A DNA stretch of 64,000 nt, from positions 11,851,228 through 11,915,227 of the forward strand of contig NC_083563.1 of the NCBI RefSeq assembly GCF_019925205.1. The letters run 5' to 3'. Of the stretch, positions 37,147-48,891 are shown in pieces (within the stretch, counting starts at the first letter, position 1; each line of letters starts with the position of its first letter). The notes below the pieces were generated by a model. That model was given only the letters and a program-made list of their open reading frames with translations. It was not told the origin of the DNA and ran no database searches. The position numbers and the translations under genes are program-made. The DNA is from Metopolophium dirhodum. Lineage: Eukaryota; Arthropoda; Insecta; Hemiptera; Aphididae.

Positions 37147-37292
37147 CAGTGGTGGATTTACGGGGGGAGGGGGCTGCTCCAGAGCGAGGCACTGGACCCT
37201 CCCCCCCCCCCAAACACCGATATGTTTAGAAAGTTAAAAATTCATATTATTTTTCGGAACACCACCAGAAAAATATTGAAAATCCGCCACTG
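37147..37292. mobile_element. 146-bp hAT-type MITE
   Basis: It starts CAGTGGTGGATTTACGG and ends AAAATCCGCCACTG, inverted ends of the CAGTGGCGGAT type. The flanks ATAATTTG and CTAATATG agree at 6 of 8 positions, an aged 8-bp duplication. C- and G-runs lie inside. Confidence 0.7.
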
Positions 37293-37731
37293 CTAATATG
37301 TATGAGGGCAGCTGATACAATTTGTGTGAATTATTTGTAAAACCATTGAAGGCAGATAATTACCGACTACCGCTGACTACGTCACGTAGACATGACGCGG
37401 AGTGGTGGTGCCGACCACACCCGACTTCAGAAAAACCTATACCATAAAGATTTAGGGTGAACAATGGTACGGTTCGCATCTATTATTTGACATTGTACCT
37501 ATTATTATTTTTTTATTTGTAGCTGTATGTAGGTGTACAATGGTGCTATCCAAGGCTGTAATAATATTTCTGGAATTAAATTTAAACTTTAAAAGTACTA
37601 AAAATACTGTACACAACAGATGATATAGACTTTAATTTAAACTTTATAAATATTACATATTTACATTGGTGAAGGGGGGAGGCCTATCAAAAAATACGGC
37701 CTTGTGTGTATGGGGATTTTTTACCTAGGCC

Positions 37732-37978
37732 AGTGTTTCTCAACCTTTTTAACTGTGGCGACCCCCTACATATATTTTTTTTATATACTCGCATAGAATA
37801 TAGTTTTTTATTAATAATCAATAGTAAAAGTGCTGTACATTATACACAACATAAAATACATATAATATTATAATTATTTTTAATTAAAAAACGTTAAATT
37901 TTAAGTCATACGTGACCCTAAATAATAAGTTGGCGACCCCCAAGGGGCCAAGGGGGTCGCAGCCCCTAGGATGAGATC
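37732..37978. mobile_element. hAT-type element, 3' end unclear
   Basis: It begins CAGTGTTTCTCAACCTTTTT with GTGGCGACCCCC following, a widespread hAT MITE end. The far side has GGCGACCCCCAAGG and GGTCGCAGCCCCTAGG but no clean inverted terminus. Confidence 0.6.
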
Positions 37979-37981
37979 TTA

Positions 37982-38118
37982 GGGCTAGTTTCACCATCTA
38001 CTTTAAACTTCGATTAAAGTTAACCGGGGTTTAATCGGCCGAATTTGCCCGGTTAAATATCTGTTATCAGTCGATTAAGCGTAATCGAAGTTTAAAGTAG
38101 TTGGTGAACTACTGGCCC
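37982..38118. mobile_element. Palindromic MITE 1, TTA-flanked (PIF/Harbinger-like)
   Basis: A near-complete foldback: GGGCTAGTTTCACCA with CTACTTTAAACTTCGA on the left, inverted at the right as TCGAAGTTTAAAGTAG with TGGTGAACTACTGGCCC. It is flanked by TTA on both sides. A TTA duplication and GGGC ends suggest PIF/Harbinger, but this is not proven. Confidence 0.75.
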
Positions 38119-38121
38119 TTA

Positions 38122-38248
38122 GGGCCGTTCTTACAATGTCCGGTTAAAGTTAATCGACACTTAACCGGCCGAATTCTGCCGGTAATAAAATCTGTTATCA
38201 GTCGGTTAGCGTTAACCGACACTTTACCGGACATTGTAAGAACGGCCC
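38122..38248. mobile_element. Palindromic MITE 2, sharing a TTA with MITE 1
   Basis: It starts GGGCCGTTCTTACAATGTCC and ends with the exact inverse. It is flanked by TTA at 38119-38121, shared with MITE 1, and TTA at 38249-38251. The core CGGCCGAATT and ATCTGTTATCAGTCG is common to both MITEs, so they are related copies in direct contact. Confidence 0.85.
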
Positions 38249-38599
38249 TTAGTCTATTCACGCTTATGAGCAATCTATAGTTCGCATTGAAGTGTGAACA
38301 CAACACATACTGTCTGGTTACAGCCGCAACGGTTATAAACCGTCCGGTTCGACCGCAACATGCAACATGCTACTATTTATGATAGCATTATAGCAACAGC
38401 GGTTATTTTATGATAGTGTGGTCGGTCTAATTCAAAACAATGTATTACGATCGAACTACCGGACAACCGGATGATTTAAATTTTTTTCCGCTACCGTTGT
38501 GCGTCTGTGAGAAACGGGATTGTGTGTTCCACAGATAAGGGTTGATAAACGAAACAAAGAATGAAAGAAGTAAGAACACTCACAAGGAATACGTGCAAA

Positions 38600-38700
38600 A
38601 TTTTAAACTTGGTGCCAATTGGTTCAGTAGTTTCAAAGCCCACAAGCCCCACACAAACGAACATACATTCATTTTTATATTTAAAGATGCCACTTTGACC
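38600..38700 (+). repeat. Retroposon 3' tail
   Basis: GGTGCCAATTGGTTCAGTAG with TTTCAAAGCC, ACAAACGAACATACATTCAT and TTTTATATTTAAAGAT has the usual form of LINE/SINE 3' ends in insects. No coding portion is attached. Confidence 0.55.
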
Positions 38701-39257
38701 ACAGATTCCGTAACTTGGACCGATGTTGTTTAATTTTATGCCCCACGATCTTGGATTACGGCATTACGCCCTATGCGTATTGATAATTATTGTTCGCCAG
38801 CTTAGCCAACGCGACCGATTCCGTAAAAGTTGGTCGACCTCTTGCACGGTATTCAGAACGGCCGCAGTGGTTCTACTGTCCGGGTAGTTTTAACTTTTAA
38901 CCTAAAAATATTTGTCAATGTATGTAAATTTTGTTTGACAATTCGATATTAATTATTATTCAATAATATTACAATTATTACATCCTATATTAGTATAATA
39001 TTTAATATAAGTTGTATTATATTTAAATTACGAATAATTGCGGTCGGCTTTGGATAAACGTATTGGAGGGCACTCCGTAATCTACCACCGCGGTTCGAAT
39101 ATGGTGCGTCTGTTATCGGCACCATTCAATCGTGTAACGATTTCGTACGGTTTCTCGTAAACATGTCGTAGTGGACGACGCGCTCGGGGCGAATCTAACC
39201 GATACAGCTCCATCGTAGTATCCGCCCGCCGCCTCGCGACGACATCTGAGCACCCTC

Positions 39258-39323
39258 ATGCAAAAAACGGACAACGACACCCGCAAAACGATGGTGTCTA
39301 GCGTCCGTCTGTGGGACTCATGA
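39258..39323 (+). promoter_or_regulatory. Upstream ORF 1 of Raf (21 codons)
   Basis: ATG at 39258, with a second in-frame ATG at 39291, ending in TGA at 39321-39323. It lies 137 bp before the Raf start in sequence that should be 5' leader. If transcribed it would be met before the main start. Confidence 0.45.
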
Positions 39324-39343
39324 TCCTGGCGATGGAGCTGTAG
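39320..39343 (+). promoter_or_regulatory. Upstream ORF 2 of Raf (7 codons)
   Basis: The ATG overlaps the stop of uORF 1 as ATGA; the frame is MILAMEL then TAG. The overlap permits termination-reinitiation in principle. It is conditional on the region being in the mature leader. Confidence 0.45.
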
Positions 39344-39459
39344 CGCACCCACAGGCCCTCTCCCTCCTCAACCCCCCCCCCAATCCCGAGTCCCCAACAA
39401 AATCCCCCGGCGGCCTGGACACCAAATCCGCTGCCGGCGGCGGCGGTGGCGGCGTCGTC

Positions 39460-42400
39460 ATGTCGTTCGACTTCGAGGAGATCACCTCGCTGCGCAACGA
39501 GCTGCAGAACGTCAGGGAAGTGATGCGCTTAACCAAGTGCAACATCCATGCGCTGAACGGCACGTTCGCCACGTTCGATCATCCGCCGCCCATCTATTTG
39601 ACCGAGTACCGCGAGCTCACCGTCAAGCTGCACGAGCTAGAGGCCAAAGAGCAGGAGCTACTCGACCAGGTCGACCATCCCAGGGAACACCGAAAAACCC
39701 GGGGTGACAAGCCGTCCACGCCGTTCGTACGCACTATCCGTGCTTATTTACCTAACAAACAGCGTACCACTATTGAGGTGAAGCACGGTGAAACGCTACA
39801 CATGGCCCTGGAGAAGCGTTTGCAACACAGGAAGATCCCATTAAATGCCTGTGTTGTCTACCGGAACGGCACTGACCATCAGATACCGTGGGATACTCAA
39901 ACGTCCACTATTGAATACGAAGAGATACAAGTGAAAATGTGTTGGCTACCCATCCAAGCATCATTTACACATGATTTTTCAAAGCGTACATCGTTTACAA
40001 CTTGTGATCATTGTCGTCAACTACTTTTCCAGGTAAATATTACATTTTTGTTAAATTATTATTGGTCTTTTTATATTTGACTTTCATTGATGTACATTTA
40101 TATCAACCAGGGTTATCACTGTCGTTCGTGCGGATTCAAATTTCATGAACGGTGTTCCATGGGAGTGCCCGTTCTGTGTATTCCAACTAGAGATTTGAAT
40201 AGTGGCAATGGAGGAAATCACACTATTTACCAAAACTCAGCCGGTATACTACAACTAACATCTGACTATCAATCTTCGAGACGTCGAGTGCTTGGTCATG
40301 GAGAAAGATCAAGTTCTGAACCTAATGTATGTCGTAATATGGTTAACATGAATTGGGACGATTTGGCTGAATTGAAGCGAAGATCACAAGCACCATCTGG
40401 TGTACCTCATGGTTTCTTGCCTCATAGCCAGAGTGCCCAAGCTTCTCCTACCAATGTATTGAGGCCTAGACCTCGAGCCAAAAGTGCTGATGAAAGTGCA
40501 ACCAAGAAGTTGCTTCGTGACACAGGTCCTCAAGAATCGTTAGAAGATTGGGAAATACCAGAAACGGATATCCAAATGGGTGATTGTATTGGTTCAGGGT
40601 CATTTGGTACTGTTTATAAGGCCAATTGGCATGGCCCGGTTGCAATTAAAGCACTCAAAGTCAAACAACCGACTGCTGCACAATTGCAAGCATTTAAAAA
40701 TGAAGTATCCGTATTAAAGAAAACTAGGCACGTAAATGTTTTACTGTTTATGGGTGTTATACGAAAACCAAATTTAGCTATTGTCACACAGTGGTGTGAA
40801 GGATCAAGTCTATATCGCTGTTTACATGTTTTGGAAAAAAAGTAAGACATATTTATTCTTCATTATAGAAATACCTGGTTTTGGATTTCCTGATTACAAT
40901 TTTGTATTATTATTTCAATAAATCCATTATATTTAAATTTATACATTTTTGACTTACCTTACAAGAATAATAAAAAATCTTAAAATTATTATTTCATTTA
41001 AATTAATTTTGGTATCAATTTTTTGCATTCTATTTTGATTTTAAATGTTTATTCTGCAATAGGTTTACCGTATAGGATTCTCCATTATTTCAATTTTATA
41101 TCCAACTAACCTGTTTTACCCATCAATTTCAATTATTCTGTATTAATTATTATTAATATGTTTATTTATTTTAAAATTTTATTTTATTTCCATGCAAAAA
41201 ATATTTTTGTTTTATTAGTAATCGTTGGTGTAGTTATATATAATATCTGGTATACTAATTCAATATTTAAACATTGAATTAAAATTAAAATGCCTAAGAG
41301 ATTTTATAAAATTATTATTTATAATAAGTGCCTAATAAGGTCTTGTTATAATTACATTAACTAATTAAAATATCTATTTAGTAGTCCTTTTTTGATTTTT
41401 AATATACTTACCCTATTCTATTGCCAAATTTGAAATCAATATAGGAATTATTATATTTAATAGTAGGCAGATAAAGTAACAAAACCAACAATTAATTACA
41501 TTTACATAATATTTATGGAGATTGTACAAAATATCTAACATTACATAATGCATATTACTATTATTTTTTAGATAATGTTATATCAATATATTGGATGCAG
41601 TTCTTCACTTCTTATACAGTATTTAAATTAATTGGAAAGTCACTAGCTGTAAAAATAATACGGCTACTGACTCCAATTAATGTACACACTGTATATTATA
41701 TCAAACCCATTGTTTTTTGCTTGAAAAATGCAAAACTAAAATGTATGATTCTTAAACATTGTATTTAGTGTATTGTATGTATATATATGTCTAGCTTTAT
41801 AGATAAGAAATTTGTATGAGTCTAAACATTGACCATTTTTATTTGAATACTTGTTGATCTTTAAAATTTAATTGAAATAAAAATTACAAAAGAAATCTTC
41901 AAATGATGATGATAAACTCAATTGCATAGAAGTGACTAGATAGACAGTCCAACAAATCTGAAAAATTCTTATAGTAGTTTGTTATATAAACAATAATGAT
42001 GAAACAGCAATAAATGATGTATTACTATTCACATACTTGACGTTAATTATTAAATAAGCAAAATATACGCTCATCCAAGCCTTTTTTAAAAGTATATGAG
42101 GAACAATTATGTAGTTATGTATGAGTAATCATTTACCTAGGGCTAGGATTTGTGTCCTATGGTAGTTTTATTTTGCAGTGTCCTTTTATAAATTTGTTAT
42201 TAGTAATTTCCACAAATTGCTTCATATTGATACAGGACATATTTTTTTATTGATCATTTAAAACATCAACAACAAAGGTTATTAGTTTATATTTTACAAG
42301 ATTTTACAATAATTACAGTTATACAATTGTGTTACGATGTTTTGCATATTTTAACTATAACACTTAATGGTAGTTGAGTAAATATTAGTAAATTATTGTA

Positions 42401-43095
42401 TATTTTATTATATTGCTTATAAATCTTAGCCCTAGTTATAACATACTTCTTATGTTTTTAGATTTGAGGCAATGCAATTGATATCGATTACTGGCCAAAC
42501 TGCGATTGGTATGAATTATCTCCATTCTAAAAGCATTATACACAGGGATCTAAAAAGCAACAATATATTTTTCAATGATTCTGTTGTGAAAATTGGTGAT
42601 TTTGGTTTGGCTACCATCAAATCAAAATGGTCCGGTGGTCAACAATACCATCAACCATCTGGATCGATACTATGGATGGCCCCCGAAGTAATTCGGATGC
42701 AAGTAGACAACCCATACAGTTTTCAGTCGGACGTTTACGCTTATGGCATTGTGCTGTATGAATTACTCTCTGGTCAGCTGCCTTACACGGAAATTAATAA
42801 CAAAGATCAGATCATTTTTATGGTAGGAAGGGGCTATTTACGACCTGATTTGAAAAAAGTCAGGTCAGACACACCAGCTGAGCTGCGCAAATTAATGGAG
42901 AACTGTATCAAATTTGATAGAGAAGATAGGCCTAAATTCAAAGATGTTGCTATATCCATACAAGGTATTATACACGCTATGCCAAAACTGCAACGGACGA
43001 CATCTGAACCTACATTATCCCGGTCTAATTGGAGCGATGACTATTTGTACCCGTCCGAAGCAAACAACTATAGAGGAGCTGCAGGCTTTATCTAA
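39460..43095 (+). CDS. Raf: Raf serine/threonine kinase (B-Raf type)
   Basis: Coding exons 39460-40032, 40111-40841 and 42462-43095; 1938 nt, 645 aa, no phase breaks. The order is: B-Raf-specific region (about 15-70, with PPPIYLTEY); Ras-binding domain (88-160; Arg124 at the critical C-Raf Arg89 site); C1 cysteine-rich zinc domain (171-214); 14-3-3 site RSSSEP (Ser260); acidic SLED before WEIP (334-337); kinase domain with GSGSFG (352-357), Lys371 in VAIK, HRD Asp464 and DFG Asp481; C-terminal 14-3-3 site TTSEP (Ser616). It is the MAP3K between Ras and MEK. The start is the first in-frame ATG after a TGA at 39247, and it opens directly into the N-terminal domain. The activation segment reads DFGLATIKSKW, with Ile487 where B-Raf has Val600. 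Confidence 0.97.
40842..42461 (+). other. Raf intron 2
   Basis: 1620 bp of AT-rich DNA splitting a Lys codon within the kinase domain, between the VAIK and HRD parts. No exon or transposon with clear ends seen. Confidence 0.6.
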
Positions 43096-43769
43096 AGTTA
43101 ATGGAATGTACAAAAAAAAAACAATTTAATTTTTTTAATTTAATGATTTATTATTATAATGTTAAATTTTGTTGATTATTATGTGCAATCAAGGGACAAT
43201 ATATTTATATATTATGTACATGTATGTGTGTGCACACTGCACATGCATATATCTATAACATTTGTTGAATTCAACATATTATTTTAATCATGTTTTTGTT
43301 ACTCAACACAAACCAAACATTTTTACCTATTATGTCTGATTTTTCTTCTATTTCTATTATTTTTAAATGTTACCTATATAATGTATATTATGTACCATAC
43401 AGTATGTGCTTCACACTTTTGTTTATCATAAATTGAGTAAATATTTTTCATATGAATAGTGGTGATAAAACATTATATACACATTACACACACGTCTTAT
43501 ATTATTATGTTTGTAATATAAAAGCAAATATGTTATTGATCAATTTCAAGTGTTGGGTACGTTATTATTATAAAATTCTCATTCCACATCGACTGTAGTT
43601 AGTGTAAGCTGTGTTTATATATAGACTTCTATTATGTTTATTTATTTATTTTCAGATTCCCACGGGTTAGGTATTTTTTCCCTCTGTTTTTTTTCTTCCA
43701 CCTGATGTAGAAATGTCTTACGTGACTTCAATCTTGGTTTACCTCATCTTTGTAAAGGATAATATGCTC
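43096..43769. other. Raf 3' flank
   Basis: AT-rich, presumably 3' UTR at first. No canonical AATAAA could be assigned with confidence. Otherwise nothing recognised. Confidence 0.4.
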
Positions 43770-43970
43770 TAGTATAATAGATGTTCGTTGGTATTAGTGT
43801 TCCTGTAATGGTTCGCATTGTTTTCATTAATGGATGAACATCCATTATACTACAGTGTCGGCTACTCTTCCATGCAGGTGCACAGTACTCGGACATTGTG
43901 GAATGTGAATGTTCTTAATGCCTACTTGAGCATTTGCTCCCCAGCTCGTGCCTGTTAGCTTACTCTAGCT
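43770..43970 (-). pseudogene. Jockey-clade reverse transcriptase remnant
   Basis: The minus-strand frame reads LTGTSWGANAQV near 43950 and, after a gap, SEYCAPAW and then MDVHPLMKTMRTITGT toward 43800. This is the conserved 'LTGS.WGA....AEYCAPVW......VD..LN..MR.ISGT' segment that follows the RT domain of jockey-like LINEs. The frame is broken between the blocks. Confidence 0.75.
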
Positions 43971-44272
43971 AGAACTCAAAGTTTGCTTATCTGATTTTCC
44001 TGAATTGTGGAAAAAATTTATATAAGTATGAACACATACAAATTCTAATTTCACCATTGTACTTAACTCGTTGAAGTCAATGGATTTCTGAAAAGAAAAT
44101 AATTGCTTTGGAGTTTATATGAATTTCGGAAATAATGCAGTTTAGCTCAATTTTTGGGAATTTTTTTCGGGAATATATAGGTATATTTCAACAAGTTAAG
44201 CACAATGGTGCAATCAAAATTTTTCGGCCAGACTTAGTTCCAAGGTTATAACATTTTGTAGTTTGGGATTTT

Positions 44273-44898
44273 CAGGCACGTAGTCAGAAAATATTCACTA
44301 GGTGGGCCAATGTTAGATAGGCCCCCTACCTAAATATATTACCTTGTACAGTTGTAGGGGTGTTCGACAGACGAGTTGACGACCATAATAATAATATAAT
44401 TCTATATGAATCAATATAATGACAATACCCTTACTCAAAAGTATTTTAAAAATAGACATAAAAGTATACAACAGTCACTGTCTAGATAAGATAAGAATAA
44501 CATGACATGCTAGTATACTATAATAATATGGTACCAGTGTTGGGCTTTAAATAGCAATTATTTCCTAATCAATCGTTGACGATATTATGATTTATAAAAA
44601 ATAAATTATCACCGATTCTTAGTAGGAACAGAATTTAAATGTAATACAATATACATATTTTATTCCAGAAATGGATTGAATTTAGTTACGTTACTTATTT
44701 TAGATTCTAATTAAAACCCGATATATTTGGTTTTATTTGTGTAATATTTAGACAATATTAAAAATTTGAAATTTCATTTAAATTAAAAGCCCCGTATAAT
44801 AATGGGCCCCTCTGAATACTTTGGGTGGGCCGGCCTACGGCCGGACACATAATAGGGTGGGCCTGGCACACCCTGGCCCCCCCTTAGCTACGTGCCTG
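44273..44898. mobile_element. 626-bp non-autonomous hAT-type transposon, perfect TSD
   Basis: It starts CAGGCACGTAGTCAG and ends TTAGCTACGTGCCTG. Both flanks are GGGATTTT (44265-44272 and 44899-44906), an exact 8-bp duplication. The subterminal parts are rich in GGGCC/GGCCC. No coding content. Confidence 0.92.
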
Positions 44899-45303
44899 GG
44901 GATTTTGCGTACATTATGCATACGCAAATTATTTCATGAATCTATTCGAAAAAGTACGAAAAACTTTATAGTATGTACTATGTAATTATTTATTTAACGA
45001 AGTATACATTTATACATGTACCTACTTACATTATACATTATGATAAAAACCAAAAATTGTTATACCCCCCCCCCCCCTCCCACCCACTACAAACACGACC
45101 AAATTACGCCACTGCTTGTTTCTATAAAATATAGTTACTTTATTAGTAAGATAGTATCTATAAATAATAATATTTACATAATTAAATAAGTACATACGTC
45201 ATACCTAAGTATGGTTCGCCAGTATAAAAAAAAAGTCAATGTGGGTATAAAACACCCAAATCCCCCTACTACGGTAATTATAAGCTACTGGCACTGTATA
45301 CAG

Positions 45304-45326
45304 TTAGGTTAGGTTAGGTTAGGTTA
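45304..45326. repeat. Interstitial (TTAGG)4
   Basis: Four exact TTAGG units plus TTA, the insect telomere motif. At four units this may be chance or a trace of telomere-mediated repair. Confidence 0.85.
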
Positions 45327-45487
45327 CTATAGGTACTATAATATTACAATATCATTAACTACCTAATATCTCACTTAAATAAAACAATTTATAATTATAT
45401 AAATTATAAGTTATAACACAATATATTATGTATGTGTTCATATTTATATAAAAAATTTTTTTCGGTGGATTTTTTATCCGTTGGCTT

Positions 45488-45750
45488 TTGGATTGTGAGC
45501 GGAGTGACGAATGTATTGCAATGATGTGTTTTTTTTTGTATCTGTCATCACGGTTTGGGGCAGTAAAACTGCTTCGATTTTCTTCAACTGCAGTATCTAT
45601 CTTGTTCGATAGGAAAGTGAATCAAGTTGGTGCATTCGGGAGGTCAAATTTTAAAATAATTCTCAATTTTCACTTTTCAAAAGCGCCGGGAAAAACAACA
45701 TAAAAATTAAGGAAAAACGGGAATTTTTACGCAAAATCGGTTTTTTATAT
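45488..45750 (+). repeat. Diverged copy of the 48.9-51.7 kb repeat
   Basis: Same order of landmarks as the array: a GAGCGGAGTGACGAATGTATT start, CTGTCATCACGGTTT, GATAGGAAAGTGAATC, AAAAACGGGAATTTTTACGC. The 71-residue frame in it is repeat-derived. Confidence 0.75.
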
Positions 45751-46119
45751 AGGTACAATTCAAAATATTTTGATTTGTTTTGAACTGCGTAGGAACATAT
45801 GTTATATGTATTGATTTTACATTAATGTGTTTATTTTATTTTTTGTGTGTCATCACGGTTTAGGGCAGTAAATTATTTTACATACCTTAAGAGCGCAACG
45901 GTACCCACTTGCCCACCTTTTTTAATTTAAATTTGAAAATTCCCATAACGGAGACACAATATGCGGGTACAATATAAGGTTCTTAAAAGAATATCTCGCC
46001 TTGAATGTATTAAAAACTAATATATTAGATAACCATTACTCATTAGCTTTAATATGTTGAATATGTCAATTTCTCATTTCATCATGAAATTTATTATTTT
46101 AATAATAATTTTAACTTAA

Positions 46120-46488
46120 GGGGATTCGATACCGTGGTTTTCTGTTTTTGTCCTTATGAAGCGATAAGAATTTTAAAAACAGATTTGAATTTGTCGTCAA
46201 GTCTACTTGAAATCGACTTTACCACATTTTTGATTTTAACTTCTCCAAAAATTTAAATACGACAATTTTTAAATACTCTTTTTTAATATGACATTTTTAG
46301 GAATTTGAGAGATAATTTAAAAAATGTGGGAAACTCGATTTCAAATAAACTTGACGACGAATTCAAATCTATTTTTTGAATTCTTATCGCTTCATTATAT
46401 CAATTGGTATGTTTGGCAAAAAACACGTCTAAAATACTACGTCACGCGTGTGTTAGACAAAAACAGAAAATCACGGTATCGAATCCCC
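46120..46488. mobile_element. Foldback element with TTAA duplication (piggyBac-like MITE)
   Basis: GGGGATTCGATACCGTG at the left is exactly inverted at the right (CACGGTATCGAATCCCC), and TTAA flanks both ends (46116-46119 and 46489-46492). The inverted similarity continues deep inside (GAAGCGATAAGAATT and GTCGTCAAG blocks), so most of the 369 bp can fold into one hairpin. The TTAA target suggests piggyBac. Confidence 0.85.
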
Positions 46489-47164
46489 TTAAATGTATCA
46501 TAAGGTTAGGTATTAGGTATATCCGGTTAAAGATGAGACAGGTGAGTGGAAACTCATAATATGCATAATCTTATTGGAGAGCAGGTCGCGAGAGGGACTG
46601 CAATACCTAGTGCAGTGGTCCACCGGCCACCATGACAATTTATAGTATGGAAATGATTAGGTATGGTTTTTCACCCCCCTAAATTCAACTTTAATTCATT
46701 ATATAAGTTACAACACTATTTTCGTAAAGCATTATGCTTGAGTTTGAAAATTGTTCTGTTTGCGTTTTATGTTACTATGATTATTGTCATTCAAATATTT
46801 AAATTGTTTTATTATTATAAAGGCATGTACCTACCTAATAAGTAATAATTAAATAATACCTATAATATATACTACAATACTCTATATCACGTATGCCGCT
46901 ATGGGAAATGCCGATTTACTGGAATAGGAATACCTGCTAGTTCTTGCGACTTTATAATAATAATTAATATAATAATATAAATGCATTGTTGTCGTTGTTA
47001 CTCGTTAATACGACGAGTATGTATGAACGATTTCTTTTCTGAGTTCTGATATCTGGTAATCTGACCATAGTGTTCGGAAAGACAATTATGTATAAATACG
47101 AGTAATAAATATGATAATAGAAACTTTAAAATATGTTTAATTTCAACAATATTTCAATGTAATG

Positions 47165-47238
47165 GGGTGGCCAACAGGGTGGCCTGTAAATATTTTGGGT
47201 GGCCGGGCCACCCCAGGCCACCCCTTAGCTACGTGCCT
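47165..47238. mobile_element. End fragment of the 44273-44898 family
   Basis: Ends CCTTAGCTACGTGCCTG after GGGTGGCC-rich sequence, the same right end as the 626-bp element. No matching left end was found, so the copy is truncated. Confidence 0.6.
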
Positions 47239-47364
47239 GCCTTTAAGGAGGCTGCAGTCGGTTTTGTCAAAAGTCGAAACTAATGTAGATTTGGCCAATC
47301 TTAACATTAATTTTGTTTGTTATAATGTTTTTTAATATATTTAAATTCCGTATCATAAAATAAA

Positions 47365-47845
47365 CCTTAAGGGGTCCAGTCAATGAAAAAAAGTGACTTT
47401 TAGACCAATAAGCTAGACAAAACTGGAATAATTTGGTTTGACAGATTTTAATTTTGAAAACGGATTATGATCGAGGCGATTTTGAATATTCCAATTATTA
47501 TTAGTGTCATAATGAATAATATTTTTTTATTATTTTTATATTTTTATTTGACATAAACAATCTATACTATTTTTAGCACAATAAGTTTATATGATAAGAG
47601 AAAAATAGAAACATGGATGTTTTGAATAAGCAGCCACCCATTAGTGACTCTTGGCTAATGATAATAATTTTTTTTTAAATTATTTATTATTATTTAATGA
47701 ATAATACAAATACAAAAATATCATATTTTTATTCTTGGATGTGATATAGCTGAAAAAAAATATTCAAAATCGCCTCGATCATTCTCTAGCAAACTTGTTG
47801 ATCACAGATCAATCATAATCCGCTTTCGAAATTAAAATCTGTCTG
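47365..47845. mobile_element. Long foldback, truncated on the right
   Basis: GACAGATTTTAATTTTGAAA with CGGATTATGATCG on the left (from about 47437) is inverted at about 47808-47845. Next to it, GATCGAGGCGATTTTGAATA is inverted at about 47760-47785. The left terminus TTAAGGGGTCCAGTC recalls the TTAAGGGG end of the element at 46120, but the right terminus is missing. Confidence 0.6.
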
Positions 47846-48891
47846 TGTTTTTGAATTTTTAAACACTTATCAAAATACGTGGTCTCTTATTTGAATCAAA
47901 AACAATAATTATTAATTTTGTTATCTATTTAGTATATTGAATAAACAGGTAGATTATTATATTATTTTTTTTTCTTCTGTAGATATGAGATATAGATATT
48001 GCTATCAAAATATATTATGCCTATATGGAATTCAAAATGTATGTAAGGCAGGCCCCCCGCGGGTCTGTGTATAGTAATTGCGTCCTTGGAACGCAGTTTT
48101 TAAATCGTTGGATTAAGCTCATCTACTTAATTTTTCCCAATTCGAGCACTGGTAGTAGGTTTATAAACAGTAAAATACTTATTTGTTTTTTTATATTATG
48201 TTATTAAGATTTAAGGTCATTAAGTACCAGTCTGTCTGAATATAAATCGCTCAATTTTAGTTTTGGAGTAAAAATATGTATAATCAAATTGAATTGTGAT
48301 AATATGGGTATAGTATAATATAGGGCATGTGATTGCTTTTTTTCCATTATACCCAATATAACGTTAATTATATCGTTTATAAATATCCAAAATTTCAAAA
48401 TTTTTAAAAAACTTTTAACTTTTCAAAATTGAATTTTTTTTAAAAAAACTCACTGTCTTGTCATCCACAATGTCGTCATCTTTTAATTTTCTAATAGGTG
48501 TTTTTATTCTAACACAAAAATTGAGCGGGTTCTACTCAGACTGCGTTTTGTCCATGTCATGCGTGTGTAAGACGGAGACAACACAAACGGGTCCTCTTAT
48601 AATATATTTTGTTTTCTCGGAAAATATAATATGCATTATGATCGGGCGTCACCGTATTCTACCAATATAGTAATTTGTATAATATGTAATTCTACTTTTC
48701 CGAAAACACAAATATCAGTTTTTATATTTTAGTCTATAGAGTACGTAGATAATGTCATTGATTATGAATACTTTATACTAAAATAATTAATATTAGTATT
48801 TATAATCAATGACAATATTTTCAAAATCGGTGCCTTTTCTCCAATAATGTGAATAAAATAAAATTATAAAACACTTGAATGTGTTATTTTA

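Noticed and set aside
48458..48670. 70-codon frame containing VCKTETTQ
   Set aside because: The motif comes from the GTAAGACRGAGACAAC inverted-repeat family, also seen at 57022.
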